A model generated the notes under the pieces. It saw only the letters and a program-made list of their open reading frames with translations. It was not told the origin of the DNA and made no database searches. DNA of 64,000 bases, taken from positions 99,851 through 163,850 of the forward strand of contig JAWKNY010000004.1 of NCBI GenBank assembly GCA_041391485.1. The letters are read 5' to 3'. The position numbers and the translations under genes are program-made. This document shows, in pieces, positions 1 through 9,275 of the stretch. Each line of letters opens with the position of its first letter. Within the stretch, counting starts at the first letter, position 1. The stretch is from JACKAF01 sp041391485. Lineage in GTDB: Bacteria > Bdellovibrionota > FAC87 > UBA2466 > JACKAF01.

Positions 1-1346
1 CCGGCACATCGTGGGACTGCTCCAGCACCTTCGCAAAGGCCTTTGGTGTGATCTTATGGATGCTCTCGCCAATTCCCAGGTTACGGAGCATCTGATTGAC
101 CTCTTCGACGCCTTCTCGATCAGGGGCTTCATGCACGCGGTACATGCCGGCTTTCTTGGATTCTCGCAGTTTCTTGGCGACGACACGGTTGGCGGCGATC
201 ATGAATTCTTCGATGAGCTGATGGGACTTGTGGCGCGAGGCAGGCGCACAACGAATGGGTTCTCCCTCTTCATCCAGTTCAACTTTGCACTCGGGTAGAT
301 CGAAGTCGAGCACCCCTCGGGCTTGCCGCGATTGCCTCAAGATTCGGAAGAGGCCGATCATGTCGTCCAAAGGCTTCTTCAGGGCTTCCAGTTCAGTTTT
401 CTTGTCTTTCCAGTAGCCGTGCACCTGATTGTAAGTGAGCCGCGCGTGCGTTCGAATCAAACTGCTGTAAAAGTCGCTCCTTAAGAACTCTCCACGGCGA
501 TCGATATCAATTTCAGCCGTTAAAGCAAAACGCTCTTCACCGGGGCGAAGGCTGCATACATTGTTAGAAAGGACCTCCGGCAACATCGGCAGGCAGCGTC
601 CGGGAAAGTAGACACTGGTGCCGCGGTGAAAGGCCGCTTTGTCCAGCTGAGATCCGGGCTGAACAAAAAAACTGACATCGGCGATGGCGACGTAGAGGCG
701 GAATCCGAATTCCTCGGAGGTCACCGCGACGGCATCGTCAAAGTCCTTGGCGTCTTCGCCGTCTATTGTAACGAGCGGCAAATCACGCAGATCTTTTCGG
801 TGGCGTCGTTCTTCGGGATCGTTCATCCACTCGGCGACGTGGTCCGCTTCGCTTAGCTCTGAGCGCGAAAATTTCTCGAAAGACATGGCGATTGATCGCA
901 ATGCGGTAATCGTGAGCGGGAAGAAGGCGATCGCCAAAGCACTCTTCAATTTCCACTCTTCCGGAATGGCGGTTGTCCGGGTACTGGACCACCTTGGCGC
1001 TCACCCAGTCTCCGGCGCTGATCTTTTTGAGGTTGCCCGAGATTGGGAAGTCTCCATCGGTGGTATTAAGCGACAGGTTTCGCCCATAGCGCTCTACCTG
1101 GCCCAGCACGACACTTTGCCCCCGTTCCACCACCTTGTCTACAAGGGCCGAGACTCGGCCGGCTCGCTTTTCATAGCGAAAGCGGATGCGATCCTTATTC
1201 ATGAGGCGGCGCGCCTGTTTTCGGTCGATGTAAGCGTCTGGGTGCGAGGTGTCGTCGGGAATGACGAAGGCAAAGCCGCGAGGGTTTTTTTGAACGGTGC
1301 CTAGTAGGTTCCCTTTATCTTTGTGTTTGTGCTTGTGACGACTCAC
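1..1346 (-). CDS. rnr: Ribonuclease R (3'-5' exoribonuclease), partial, frameshifted
   Basis: This is the N-terminal part of RNase R, the processive 3'-5' exoribonuclease that degrades structured RNA; the C-terminal part lies beyond the window edge. The first 180 or so residues (from 1346) hold the cold-shock-type RNA-binding domains. The catalytic RNB domain then continues in another frame with the hallmark stretches DLPLVTIDGEDAKDFDDAV, containing the Mg-binding aspartates, and RGTSVYFPGRCLPMLPEVLS. The frame changes near 870-885 by one base, after the residues INRHVF. Everything on both sides aligns with the family, so I take it as one gene with a consensus indel rather than a pseudogene. 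It is transcribed leftward, away from the next gene. Confidence 0.93.
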
Positions 1347-1400
1347 GTTGATAGCAGTATCGATGCTGAGGGAGGTGAATTCAAGTAAGGGGATGAAAAG

Positions 1401-2420
1401 TTATCTTCCAGGAGGAAGTAGCTTTGCCGGATCGGCTGCGGGCGCAACAGGGCCACCCGCACCGAGCTTTGAACCTAGCGGTGTGACGGGGCTAAATCCG
1501 CCGGCATTTACGCGGCTACCTTTGCCTCCGGTGTTTTCCAGATCGGCTCCCGCCGGCAGACGTGGCGGTGCTCCAGGAGGCGGGCCGTTGGGCGGCGTGG
1601 CGCCAGGCGGCAAGGGACCGGCGTTCTTAGTCGCCGAGGGATTGATCTTGGGTGCCGGAGCAGGCGGAAGCAACTTCGGGCTCACGTAACCTTGCTGCTG
1701 AGCCGGGGCCACGTTGGTGGACTGCGGCAAGCGGGACGCTGGCGCAAAGAAAATCGTTGCTTTGACTTGGGCGTCGACCGGGTAGCAAGCAATGGGTCCG
1801 TTGCGCGAATCCTTCACAAAACCAGAAGGCGCTGTTGCGGCTTGCTCTTTAAAGCTGACCGTCGGCGATAGCTGGGCATTGATGGGAAAGCAAACAACGT
1901 CTTTATTTACAAAAGTCGTACTAGCCGGGGCGCGATCCTTAACCTTGGGTTTCGCGGTCAAAATAAAACGTCCCTTGGAAGAGCGGGGCGAAGTCGGCGG
2001 AAAAGCATCGACCACGAGACGAGCCGGATTCTGCAGCCAAAAAGCATCGAAGCGCAGCGTGTTTTCTTTCAGAAAAACTCGGAGACTCGTCGCTCGATTG
2101 GGATCGTCGGTGTTGATGGAGATAGGACCCAGGTAGCGGCTCTTGGCTACGTAAGAATCGTTGATGGCGCTTTCCGGAATGGCTCCAACAAGGTGTACAT
2201 TCTCAAGCGCTACGGTTGCTTCTTTCTGGTTGGGGCTTGTCGAGATCTGTACGCGTGGATCCGGCTTGTTCCCGCCAAATTGGATCACAAGACGCTCAAA
2301 ATCTTGGTTCTTGTGTTTGCCAAATCGAAAGTGCTTCAACGTGATAGGGGTTTCCCCAGCACCAAAAGCACACGGGGTTAGGGAGACCAGAACCGACAAA
2401 ATTAATATGTAGTAGGGCAT
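1401..2420 (-). CDS. Secreted AMIN-like domain protein with proline-rich tail
   Basis: A protein of about 339 residues. I chose the start at 2420 because it gives a clean signal peptide (MPYYILILSVLVSLTPCAFG); an upstream in-frame start would put 28 charged residues before it. The next 150 residues have the alternating beta pattern of AMIN-type domains (FERLVIQFGG, LRFDAFWLQNPARLVVDAFPP), which in AmiC and PilQ bind peptidoglycan or position envelope machinery. The middle carries two similar blocks (VVCFPINAQLSPTVSF and IACYPVDAQVKATIFF), a probable internal duplication. The last 100 residues are rich in Pro, Gly and Ala and probably disordered. It is periplasmic or envelope-attached by inference. 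No partner gene is adjacent. Confidence 0.7.
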   Translation of the reverse strand: MPYYILILSVLVSLTPCAFGAGETPITLKHFRFGKHKNQDFERLVIQFGGNKPDPRVQISTSPNQKEATVALENVHLVGAIPESAINDSYVAKSRYLGPISINTDDPNRATSLRVFLKENTLRFDAFWLQNPARLVVDAFPPTSPRSSKGRFILTAKPKVKDRAPASTTFVNKDVVCFPINAQLSPTVSFKEQAATAPSGFVKDSRNGPIACYPVDAQVKATIFFAPASRLPQSTNVAPAQQQGYVSPKLLPPAPAPKINPSATKNAGPLPPGATPPNGPPPGAPPRLPAGADLENTGGKGSRVNAGGFSPVTPLGSKLGAGGPVAPAADPAKLLPPGR

Positions 2421-2534
2421 GCGCACGGGCTTATATTCCTGCTCTCTTGGACTATCGGGAAATTGTGTTAATATCTTTACAAGAATTCTATGAATTGATC
2501 TCAATACTTAGTCTCTATGTTAGAAGGGCGTACC

Positions 2535-2936
2535 ATGCGCAAGTCCGCAGTCATCCTGATTCCCTTCCTTATATGGCTCGCCGCATGCTCCTCATCGGGC
2601 GACCTTTTGGAAAAGTGGAGCGAGGACGGGCAGAGCACGGATTCGGAATCGCTCAACAGCCCGGAGTTTACCGAGCTGAGTTCCACCTTGAGTGCGCTGG
2701 GCTACCAAGGGGTGGGACTCCGCTATGAAACGCCTTCAGTGCAGAAAATGTTGAAAGAGGTATTTTCGGATCCGCGTGTAGCGGGCCGAAACATCAAGTT
2801 GCTCTACACGGGACTGGCGTTGTCCTACGATCGAAAACAGGGCTCTTTAACGATCGGCGGTACCATGGAGCCCACTGCGATCATCACTTATATTCAAAAG
2901 AACGTACCGAAACTCGCCGCCAAAGCTAAAAAATAG
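2535..2936 (+). CDS. Small lipoprotein, function unknown
   Basis: A protein of 133 residues. The start at 2535 (MRKSAVILIPF) places a lipobox (LAAC followed by SSSG) at residues 16-19, so I prefer it to the in-frame ATG at 2517. The mature part is hydrophilic and contains no family signature I recognise. The segment near residues 60-115 (MLKEVFSDPRVAGRNIKLLYTG... ITYIQKN) reads as a small alpha/beta fold. The Ser after the lipidated Cys gives no inner-membrane retention signal by the E. coli rule, so outer-membrane placement is likely. It is transcribed divergently from the AMIN-like gene and stands about 40 bp upstream of the lipase-like gene on the same strand. Confidence 0.72.
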   Translation: MRKSAVILIPFLIWLAACSSSGDLLEKWSEDGQSTDSESLNSPEFTELSSTLSALGYQGVGLRYETPSVQKMLKEVFSDPRVAGRNIKLLYTGLALSYDRKQGSLTIGGTMEPTAIITYIQKNVPKLAAKAKK

Positions 2937-2977
2937 GTGCCGGTCATAGCTCGGGCCCATCCAACCGATAGGTAAAC

Positions 2978-3745
2978 GTGAAGCGCGCGCTCAGTCTTTT
3001 CAGAGATTTACTTAACTTCTTGCCAGGGTCTTCTCCGACTCAGTGGGAAGCGCCGCGATCGGTAAAAGGAGACGTGCCGGTCATCGTGATTGTGGCGGGC
3101 TTTCAGGCAAAAGAGCGTCCGCTTTCGGTGATCCGAAAACGTTTTCTAAAAGATGGCTTTAACGTGGTTGTGATATCGATGGACTGGTTGAGTCTATCCG
3201 ACGGCATCATTGGCTTGGGCCACATGGCGAGGAAACTCTCCGGAGTCCTTTTAAACCTTCGCAAAACGATGGGGATGCGATCCCAAGTTTATCTGGTGGG
3301 GCACTCGGCGGGCGGTCTGATTGCCCGTTACTACGTGCAACTGCTGGGCGGGTCACACTATTGTGACGCGCTGGTGACATTGGGGACCCCGCACCACGGA
3401 ACGTGGATTGCGCTACTCGGCTTTTTTTCCCATCTCATTGTGAAGGCCCGCTGCTTGTTTCAGCTCCTACCTATCTCGCCCTTTATCCGACGACTGAACA
3501 AAGCGGCGTTCCCTAGTGAGTTTCGTGTGGTTTCGATGTTTTCACGCGACGACTTTTTGCTCGCACGATGCGCTGGCCGCCGGTTCCGTGGACAACGTGG
3601 TACCGGCCATCTGTCGCACAGCGATTTCCTGTTGAGTAAGCGGGCTTACCGGGAATTGTTGCGCCGCCTAGACCTTCGTCCCGTCAACGAAGTCTCGGAA
3701 CCCGAGCCCATTGCCGCACCCGAAACCCCGCCCGTACCGGCTTAG
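2978..3745 (+). CDS. Lipase-like alpha/beta hydrolase
   Basis: A protein of 255 residues, GTG start. The fold is an alpha/beta hydrolase of the triacylglycerol-lipase/PGAP1-like kind. Strand VPVIVIVAGF leads in, the nucleophile elbow GHSAGG places the catalytic Ser at residue 110, TLGTPHHGT follows as in bacterial lipases, and VSMFSRDD and GTGHLSH supply the expected acid and His. There is no signal peptide, but the N-terminal 20 residues are amphipathic. The C-terminal 25 residues are rich in Pro and Glu. The substrate cannot be told from sequence; short or medium acyl esters are the family expectation. Confidence 0.8.
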   Translation: MKRALSLFRDLLNFLPGSSPTQWEAPRSVKGDVPVIVIVAGFQAKERPLSVIRKRFLKDGFNVVVISMDWLSLSDGIIGLGHMARKLSGVLLNLRKTMGMRSQVYLVGHSAGGLIARYYVQLLGGSHYCDALVTLGTPHHGTWIALLGFFSHLIVKARCLFQLLPISPFIRRLNKAAFPSEFRVVSMFSRDDFLLARCAGRRFRGQRGTGHLSHSDFLLSKRAYRELLRRLDLRPVNEVSEPEPIAAPETPPVPA

Positions 3746-3786
3746 GGAATACGCTCAAATTCTAAAATGGCCGCAGTTGATTTGGC

Positions 3787-4581
3787 TTAGCCGACGATAT
3801 CTTCGCCGCCGTCCACTCCCAGCACGTTACCGGAAATCCATCCGGCCTCATCATGGACTAGAAGGGCAATCGCGTTCGCGACGTCTTCGGGCACCGTCAA
3901 GCGCCCCGCCGGGTTGCGAGATTGGGCTATCTCGATCATTTCTTCGTTGCCCGGAATCTTACGAAGCGCCGGGGTGTCCGTGACACCGGCTCGCACCGCA
4001 TTGACCGCCACCTTGTGAGGGGCGAGTTCCAGAGCCAGCTGTCGGCAGTGAGATTCCAGCGCCGCTTTGGCCGCCGAGACCGCGCCGTAGGTAGTCCAAA
4101 CACGGGTTCCACCGGAGGAGGTCATCGCAAAAATGCGTGCGCCTTCACGCAAAAGTTTTCCGCGAAAGAGGTCCTGAGTCCAGTAGACCAGACTGTGGGC
4201 CATCACATTCAAAGTCATGTCCATCTGATCCTGCGAAATGGAGTCCTTGGCTTCTTCCGTCAGAAAGGGCTTCAGCGAACCGAAAGCCAGCGAATGAACG
4301 AGGCAGTGCACGCCGCCTTCGCTCTGAGCAGAAAGCTCTTTCAGCACTTCCGCGCGTTTCTCCGCATCGGCTGCGTTCACGTTGAAAAACATGCATTTCA
4401 CGTTTTGTGCCTGAATCTTTTTCTGGATTTCAGCCACGTGAGGCAAGGTGCCTTTGCGATCCAAATGCACGCCCGCGATATTCATTCCCATTTCAGCAAG
4501 TTTGAGTGAAATAGCTTCCCCGAAACCGCTTGAAGCGCCCAAAATTAATGCCCAGCGCCCCTTCACATTCGACAGTGCCAT
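3787..4581 (-). CDS. FabL-like enoyl-ACP reductase / short-chain dehydrogenase
   Basis: A protein of 264 residues of the short-chain dehydrogenase fold. The N-terminal glycine motif (GASSGFGE, residues 15-22) binds NAD(P)H. The Tyr165-x6-Lys172 spacing is the one used by enoyl-ACP reductases FabI and FabL rather than the Y-x3-K of classical SDRs. The late segment TDTPALRKIPGNEEMIEIA followed by NPAGRLT is close to FabL. The likely reaction is the last reduction in the fatty-acid elongation cycle, but another enoyl substrate is possible. It is the last gene of the rpoZ-DUF4340 group on the minus strand. Confidence 0.78.
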   Translation of the reverse strand: MALSNVKGRWALILGASSGFGEAISLKLAEMGMNIAGVHLDRKGTLPHVAEIQKKIQAQNVKCMFFNVNAADAEKRAEVLKELSAQSEGGVHCLVHSLAFGSLKPFLTEEAKDSISQDQMDMTLNVMAHSLVYWTQDLFRGKLLREGARIFAMTSSGGTRVWTTYGAVSAAKAALESHCRQLALELAPHKVAVNAVRAGVTDTPALRKIPGNEEMIEIAQSRNPAGRLTVPEDVANAIALLVHDEAGWISGNVLGVDGGEDIVG

Positions 4582-4595
4582 CTCTACCTCCAGCT

Positions 4596-6039
4596 CTAGC
4601 TATCTTTCTTAGTTTCACCATTCGGCACGACATCCGACTTCGATTTCTCGGCATTCTTCTGTAGGAAGGCCGAGTCTTCCAAGTTGATCTCTTTGTAGTC
4701 CGAAAGCTTAATCAAGAACGGTACGGGGAGTTTTTCCCGTGCGACATAAATCTGATCGCCTTGTTTACCACCGAATTTCAGCGTCACATTGAGCTTCTCC
4801 CCGTCTTCATCGGTGAGGTGCAGAACTAGCGCCGGTTTGCTGAGTCCGGTATTGGGTGTCTGGCTAGTCGCGTAGCGCGTGACTTTGGTGTCTTGCACCT
4901 TGGCAATGAGCGCCTCCACCTTGTGGGGATCGATCTCCTTTTCAGGCTTATCCGCGATCTCCCACTTATTTTCTTTTTTGACGAGGTCGAGGGTTTTTCC
5001 GCTGCGATCAAAGCGGATGCGTTTGATATTAAAACGGTTGAATTCAGCAAGCGAACGGTTGCGGTACTCTTTCGCCGGGCGCTGCAAAATATCCAAAACC
5101 TTGGCGTCCACCAGGTAAACGGTGTCTTTGCCCGAGCGCGTGGCGTACAGGTCCTTGCCCACTTTACCAAGCTTCAGGACTTCGGGTTGCTTGGTGTCCT
5201 TCTTCTTCACAAAGACTTCCACGGTCGGGCGAGCCAGTCCGTAGGTGGCCAAGTTCTTGGCCTTCTCGGTGGCGAATTCTTTGGCGCGCAGATCGAGAAC
5301 CCCCCGAGCATCTTTTTCCACTTCATCACCGCTTGCAGGGATGTTTTCGCGAGCCAAGGTCAAGCGTCTACATCCGTGCGCGCCAGGATAAAGCTTCCGT
5401 AACTATTTTTGATTTCCACCTCATCCACATCGGGACGAGTGAGACTAAAAAGATTCTTGTTGCGGTAGTCGGAGAGTTTTTGTCGAAGGTCGTTCTTAGA
5501 GCACGGGCGACTCGGTAGACAGCCCCTTTTTGCCCTGCGGGAATCAGGTAACTGCTGTAGCCAACCGGCGTGTCTTTACCAATCAAGACTTCGGAAAACT
5601 CTTCGCCGGAATTACGGCGGACACGCACTTTGTATCGCGGATAATCGAGTCCGTAGACTGACAAGTCGCTTGGGTTCTCGGCGATCTCGCGCTCATTCTT
5701 TGTGGTGGTGAGCGTGCTAAGAACGGCGGCAACGGTGGACGCGTCCGCCTCGTCGCTGAGCGGATCGGTGATGAGCCAAGTCTTGTCTATACGTTTGAAC
5801 TTAAGAGTCTCGTACTCGGCCGTGGCTTTGTCTTTGCCGGCAAGCAAGGCTTCCAGATTTTTCAGCCTATCGACTTCGAATTCCTGTATTTCTTCGCGCG
5901 GGATCGAGAGGACAAGCTTGGCGTTCTCTTGGGCTTCCTGGCGCTTAACCTTGATGCCCTTTTCATAGACGACATACCAAAGCACCAGTGCGACTAGCAC
6001 CGCAACCAGCGCCATCGTGGACTTAAAGCTTTTCTTCAT
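4596..6039 (-). CDS. DUF4340 protein, membrane-anchored, frameshifted
   Basis: A protein of about 480 residues, read in two main frames. It starts at 6039 with a single N-terminal membrane helix (STMALVAVLVALVLWYVVYE), followed by repeated DUF4340 modules (NPSDLSVYGLDYPRYKVRV... and NLATYGLARPTVEVFV). DUF4340 proteins commonly accompany gliding-type ABC exporters (GldG and relatives), but no such transporter is adjacent here. The frame changes near 5490 (after TTFDK, rejoining at LSDYRNKNLFSL) and again near 5365, just before TLARENIP. The protein motif is continuous across both, so I treat this as one gene with indels. It lies just downstream of rpoZ. Confidence 0.72.
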
Positions 6040-6087
6040 CCAGAGTCCCCCTGCGTTCCGTGAGTTCCAGAGAGGCGGTAGGACAGC

Positions 6088-6309
6088 CTAGGCGGCGCTA
6101 TTCCCGTCCTCGGAGGTCTCCGGTTCGGCCTTGCTCACGTGACCGGCCGCAATTTCTCGGAGCGCGATAACCGCTTGCTTGTTCGTGCTATGCGCGATGA
6201 GCGGACGGGAGCCTTTGGCCAATTGCCGCACTCGCTTCGCCGCGATGTGGATCAATTCAAAGCGGTTAGGGATTTTCTCTAAACAGTCTTCCACCGTAAC
6301 TCGGGCCAC
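6088..6309 (-). CDS. rpoZ: RNA polymerase omega subunit
   Basis: A 73-residue protein that promotes assembly and stability of RNA polymerase through the beta' subunit. The start is the GTG at 6309, preceded by AGGAG seven bases upstream; the longer reading frame beginning at 6381 has no comparable ribosome-binding site and adds residues foreign to the family. The conserved core is MARVTVEDCLEKIPNRFELI, RVRQL and NKQAVIALREIAAG. It has the usual size for omega. The DUF4340 gene follows 48 bp downstream on the same strand. Confidence 0.93.
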   Translation of the reverse strand: MARVTVEDCLEKIPNRFELIHIAAKRVRQLAKGSRPLIAHSTNKQAVIALREIAAGHVSKAEPETSEDGNSAA

Positions 6310-6402
6310 TGAAATCTCCTGTAAAATTAAGAGTTTCCACCAAACCAATTTTGGACCCACTACAATACCGCGGGGCCTCAAAAAGTCAATGAATATGTAG
6401 GT

Positions 6403-7701
6403 TTAGGCGGCGAGAACTCGCTGGAGATCTTCGTAAAGGGCCGTGGGTTCGGCCGTGAGGGGAGAGCCGGGGGAGTACAGGACGGCCTCGTAGGCGGTGA
6501 AAAAGCGTCTCGCTTGGTCGATGGTACCGGCAGGGGACTGCTTGGCGGCGTGGCGGAGTAAGGACTCACGGGTGCCGCCCACTTGTTCCCAAGCCGTGTT
6601 GTGTTTGAGGTGCAGCAGGAGAAGCTCGCTGCCAAGACGTAGGAACTGGGTGTAGTCCTCACCTGCATAAGCGGCTTCGGTTTCCCGCCTTAGCTGTTCG
6701 AGCTGATAGGCCGTACTTTCGCGGTAGCGTCGTTGGCGATCCCGAAAGCTTTGGAAGGCGATCGAGCCGAGTAGGGCGCAGAGGAGCAGAACTTGAATCA
6801 GCCAGAACCAGAGTGCCTGCTTAAGGTTAGTGACCGTTGCCCACTCGGTTACCGGAGAGATCTCCAGGACCGTCTCGACGGTTTGCTTGGGGGCGAGTTT
6901 GGCCTGAAAGCGCAAGTGGCCCGCTTCGCTTTGCAAGAACTCGTAGCGGCCTTGAGCGGGATCAAAGAAGTTAAAGTGAATAGGAGCGATTTCCAGATCC
7001 TCGTCGTGGTTCACCGATAGCGCCCACTCGTGGTGCTGGATTTGATAAGGAGCCGATCCTTGTGTGAACGAGCGCTTGGAGAGCACTTTTACCTGCGGGG
7101 GGAGGTTAACTTGAGCGGTTGCGATCTCCTGAAAGTTCCCCTGTCCGCGGATAGAAAAGCGCAGTGTCGCCGGCTCGTTCTGCTCATACGGAATTTCTGG
7201 AGTATCCAAGGAGAGGGTGAATTGCCCGACGGCTCCCCCAAACACTTCCCCTTCTTTTTTCGGAAAGGGCGGAAGGACGCGAACGCGAAGAGGTTTGGGT
7301 GTTTCACTCTCTATCGTAATGTCGGCCGCATCTGAGAAAGGACTTTTTAGGACGAGCTTCATCGGGCGGATAGCGGGGCTTTTCTCGTCGACCATCGCCG
7401 AAATACGATAGGAGCCCAAAATGATTCGGTTCCAGGGGGAATTGGCAAAGCGGGAATAGGGGACGAGGATTTTTCCCTGGCGCAGCACTAGGTTGTCTTT
7501 CCAAAAACCTCGAAACTCGGGGAACTTGGCGACCTCGACCTCAACCGTATTGAGGTTCGTGTACAGCACAAAGTCGCAGCGGATTTCTTCTCCGGCATAC
7601 ACTTCTTCCTTGGAGAACTCCGTACGAAACTGGAAGCTTTCCTCCGCTTGGGCGGAAAAGGCGAGAAGCAGTGTGGTGGCGAGGAGTAGGCGGCCTACCA
7701 T
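6403..7701 (-). CDS. batD: BatD-like aerotolerance protein
   Basis: A protein of 432 residues with a signal peptide (MVGRLLLATTLLLAFSAQA), a long beta-rich periplasmic part, one membrane helix around residues 297-318 (LWFWLIQVLLLCALLGSIAF), and a C-terminal cytoplasmic helical tail. This is the layout of BatD, the oxygen-tolerance protein of the Bacteroides and Leptospira Bat operons. Its ATG overlaps the 3' end of batBC by 7 bp, so translation is probably coupled. It is the last gene of the seven-gene-type MoxR/Bat operon here. Function in the family is envelope stress or aerotolerance; the mechanism is not known. Confidence 0.85.
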   Translation of the reverse strand: MVGRLLLATTLLLAFSAQAEESFQFRTEFSKEEVYAGEEIRCDFVLYTNLNTVEVEVAKFPEFRGFWKDNLVLRQGKILVPYSRFANSPWNRIILGSYRISAMVDEKSPAIRPMKLVLKSPFSDAADITIESETPKPLRVRVLPPFPKKEGEVFGGAVGQFTLSLDTPEIPYEQNEPATLRFSIRGQGNFQEIATAQVNLPPQVKVLSKRSFTQGSAPYQIQHHEWALSVNHDEDLEIAPIHFNFFDPAQGRYEFLQSEAGHLRFQAKLAPKQTVETVLEISPVTEWATVTNLKQALWFWLIQVLLLCALLGSIAFQSFRDRQRRYRESTAYQLEQLRRETEAAYAGEDYTQFLRLGSELLLLHLKHNTAWEQVGGTRESLLRHAAKQSPAGTIDQARRFFTAYEAVLYSPGSPLTAEPTALYEDLQRVLAA

Positions 7702-9275
7702 TGTTTACCTTTCGGTGAAGCGTCTGCTTTTTGGTTTTTGTCGCGCTGAAGCCGTTGGATGGTTTGCTGTTCTTCGCGCGCCATCATGTCGAAAATTCGT
7801 TGTTTGCGTTCCTGGGAGAACTGCTCTTTGTCGTAATCTTTTTTGGGCCCTTTGGAGTCTTTGGGCTCGTTGCCCGACTTGCCGTCTTCGTTTCCGGAAC
7901 TCTGTTGAGAGGCACTTTGCATGATTCTGGAAACCAAAGCCATGTTCTCCGACAGTTTTCTATTTGTCTCCGTCTCAAACTCTTTGGATTCGGCCTGGGT
8001 GTCATACGCGGACTGGTAGCTCTCCAAGGCTTTTTGGGGCTCCTGCGCGTAAACCTGTGTGTTGCCCAAATTAAAGAGCGCTTTCTTTTTGAGTTCCGGA
8101 TCTTCCGTCATGTACGCGGATTCCTGAAAAAACTCTGCGGCCTTATCCAGCTTTCTTTCTTTGAGATAGGCGACTCCCAGGTTGAAGGTCAGGGTGCTGC
8201 GTACACGGGGATCGGTGGCCTTCTCGAGGGACTGGGAAATCTCGGCGACTGAAGCGCCAAACAACGTGTGGGGCACCATGAGAAACGGAAGGATTCGGAT
8301 CGCGTATTCCCACCGGCCCATTCCGAACTCAATGCAAAAAAGCACGAGCGCCAGGGCTAGCAGAATCGGATAAAATTCGCGGGCCACTTCGACTGAGGTG
8401 ACGACCTGAGAAGTGCGCCCCCCCTGACGTAGGCGCTCTCCGAGATCGAGAATGGAGGCGAGATCCGCGTTGAAGTAATTGCCGCCCGTGAGGTTGCTGA
8501 TTTCCTGCAGCGGTTCGGCGTTGAGTTTGGTGGTAACGTTATTGCCCTTCCCATCTCGTAGGTAAGGGGTGCGACCGAAACGTTCAAATTGAAAAGAATG
8601 AATAGGAATGGGAGCGCCCGCTGAGGTCCCGGTGCCCACGGTATGAATGGGAATGCCTTTGGCTTTGAAGCGTGCGAACACTTCTTTGCGGATGGGCTCG
8701 TGGCTTTCCCCGTCGCTAAAAAGGATGACTTGGGAAGGGAACCAGGTTTCGCCGCGTTGCTTGGCCTTTTCTTCAAGCTGGAAGATGTGGCGCAGCAGCG
8801 TCTGCATGGATTGGCTGAGATCGGTCCCTTGATCCGTCGTCATCTCGGGGCTCAGGGTGGGGGTAATGGTCAGAATGCCGCTGAGATCGGTCGTGAGGGG
8901 AACCTGCAGGTAGCCGTTTGCCGCAAACGGGAAAAGGGCCACGCGGGATTCGTTGAGCGCATCGCTAAGCACTTCCAGACTGCTCGTTACAAATCCCAGC
9001 CTGGAGGGGCGAACGTCTTCGGCCACCATGCTGCGCGAGATATCAATGGCTAGAAAAACGTTTGAACCCGCTCCCTGACGCGATGAAGTTTGCTTTCCAA
9101 GCTGGGGTCGAGAAAGGGCCAGCACGCAGCATACAAAAGCAAGCAGACTGACGACGAGGTGTCGCAAAGAGAAACGGGCGTTTTGCTGCTGACGCTTGGC
9201 GATCATGATCCAGGCCAGCACCAGAACGAGTAGCAGTCCCCAAAGGAGTTCAGGGTTTTGAAATTGAAGTTGCAT
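7695..9275 (-). CDS. batB: BatB-BatC fusion: VWA domain plus TPR
   Basis: A protein of about 526 residues starting at 9275 (MQLQFQNPELLWGLL). Two N-terminal membrane helices precede a von Willebrand A domain with the MIDAS motif DISRS. A third helix (FYPILLALALVLFCIEF) follows, then tetratricopeptide repeats (STLTFNLGVAYLKERKLDKA, KALFNLGNTQVYAQEPQKAL) and a charged C-terminal tail rich in Lys, Asp and Gln. VWA plus membrane helices is BatB; the TPR part corresponds to BatC, so two usual proteins are fused. Its start overlaps the end of batA by 26 bp. The VWA domain probably binds partner proteins through the metal site. Confidence 0.87.
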   Translation of the reverse strand: MQLQFQNPELLWGLLLVLVLAWIMIAKRQQQNARFSLRHLVVSLLAFVCCVLALSRPQLGKQTSSRQGAGSNVFLAIDISRSMVAEDVRPSRLGFVTSSLEVLSDALNESRVALFPFAANGYLQVPLTTDLSGILTITPTLSPEMTTDQGTDLSQSMQTLLRHIFQLEEKAKQRGETWFPSQVILFSDGESHEPIRKEVFARFKAKGIPIHTVGTGTSAGAPIPIHSFQFERFGRTPYLRDGKGNNVTTKLNAEPLQEISNLTGGNYFNADLASILDLGERLRQGGRTSQVVTSVEVAREFYPILLALALVLFCIEFGMGRWEYAIRILPFLMVPHTLFGASVAEISQSLEKATDPRVRSTLTFNLGVAYLKERKLDKAAEFFQESAYMTEDPELKKKALFNLGNTQVYAQEPQKALESYQSAYDTQAESKEFETETNRKLSENMALVSRIMQSASQQSSGNEDGKSGNEPKDSKGPKKDYDKEQFSQERKQRIFDMMAREEQQTIQRLQRDKNQKADASPKGKQW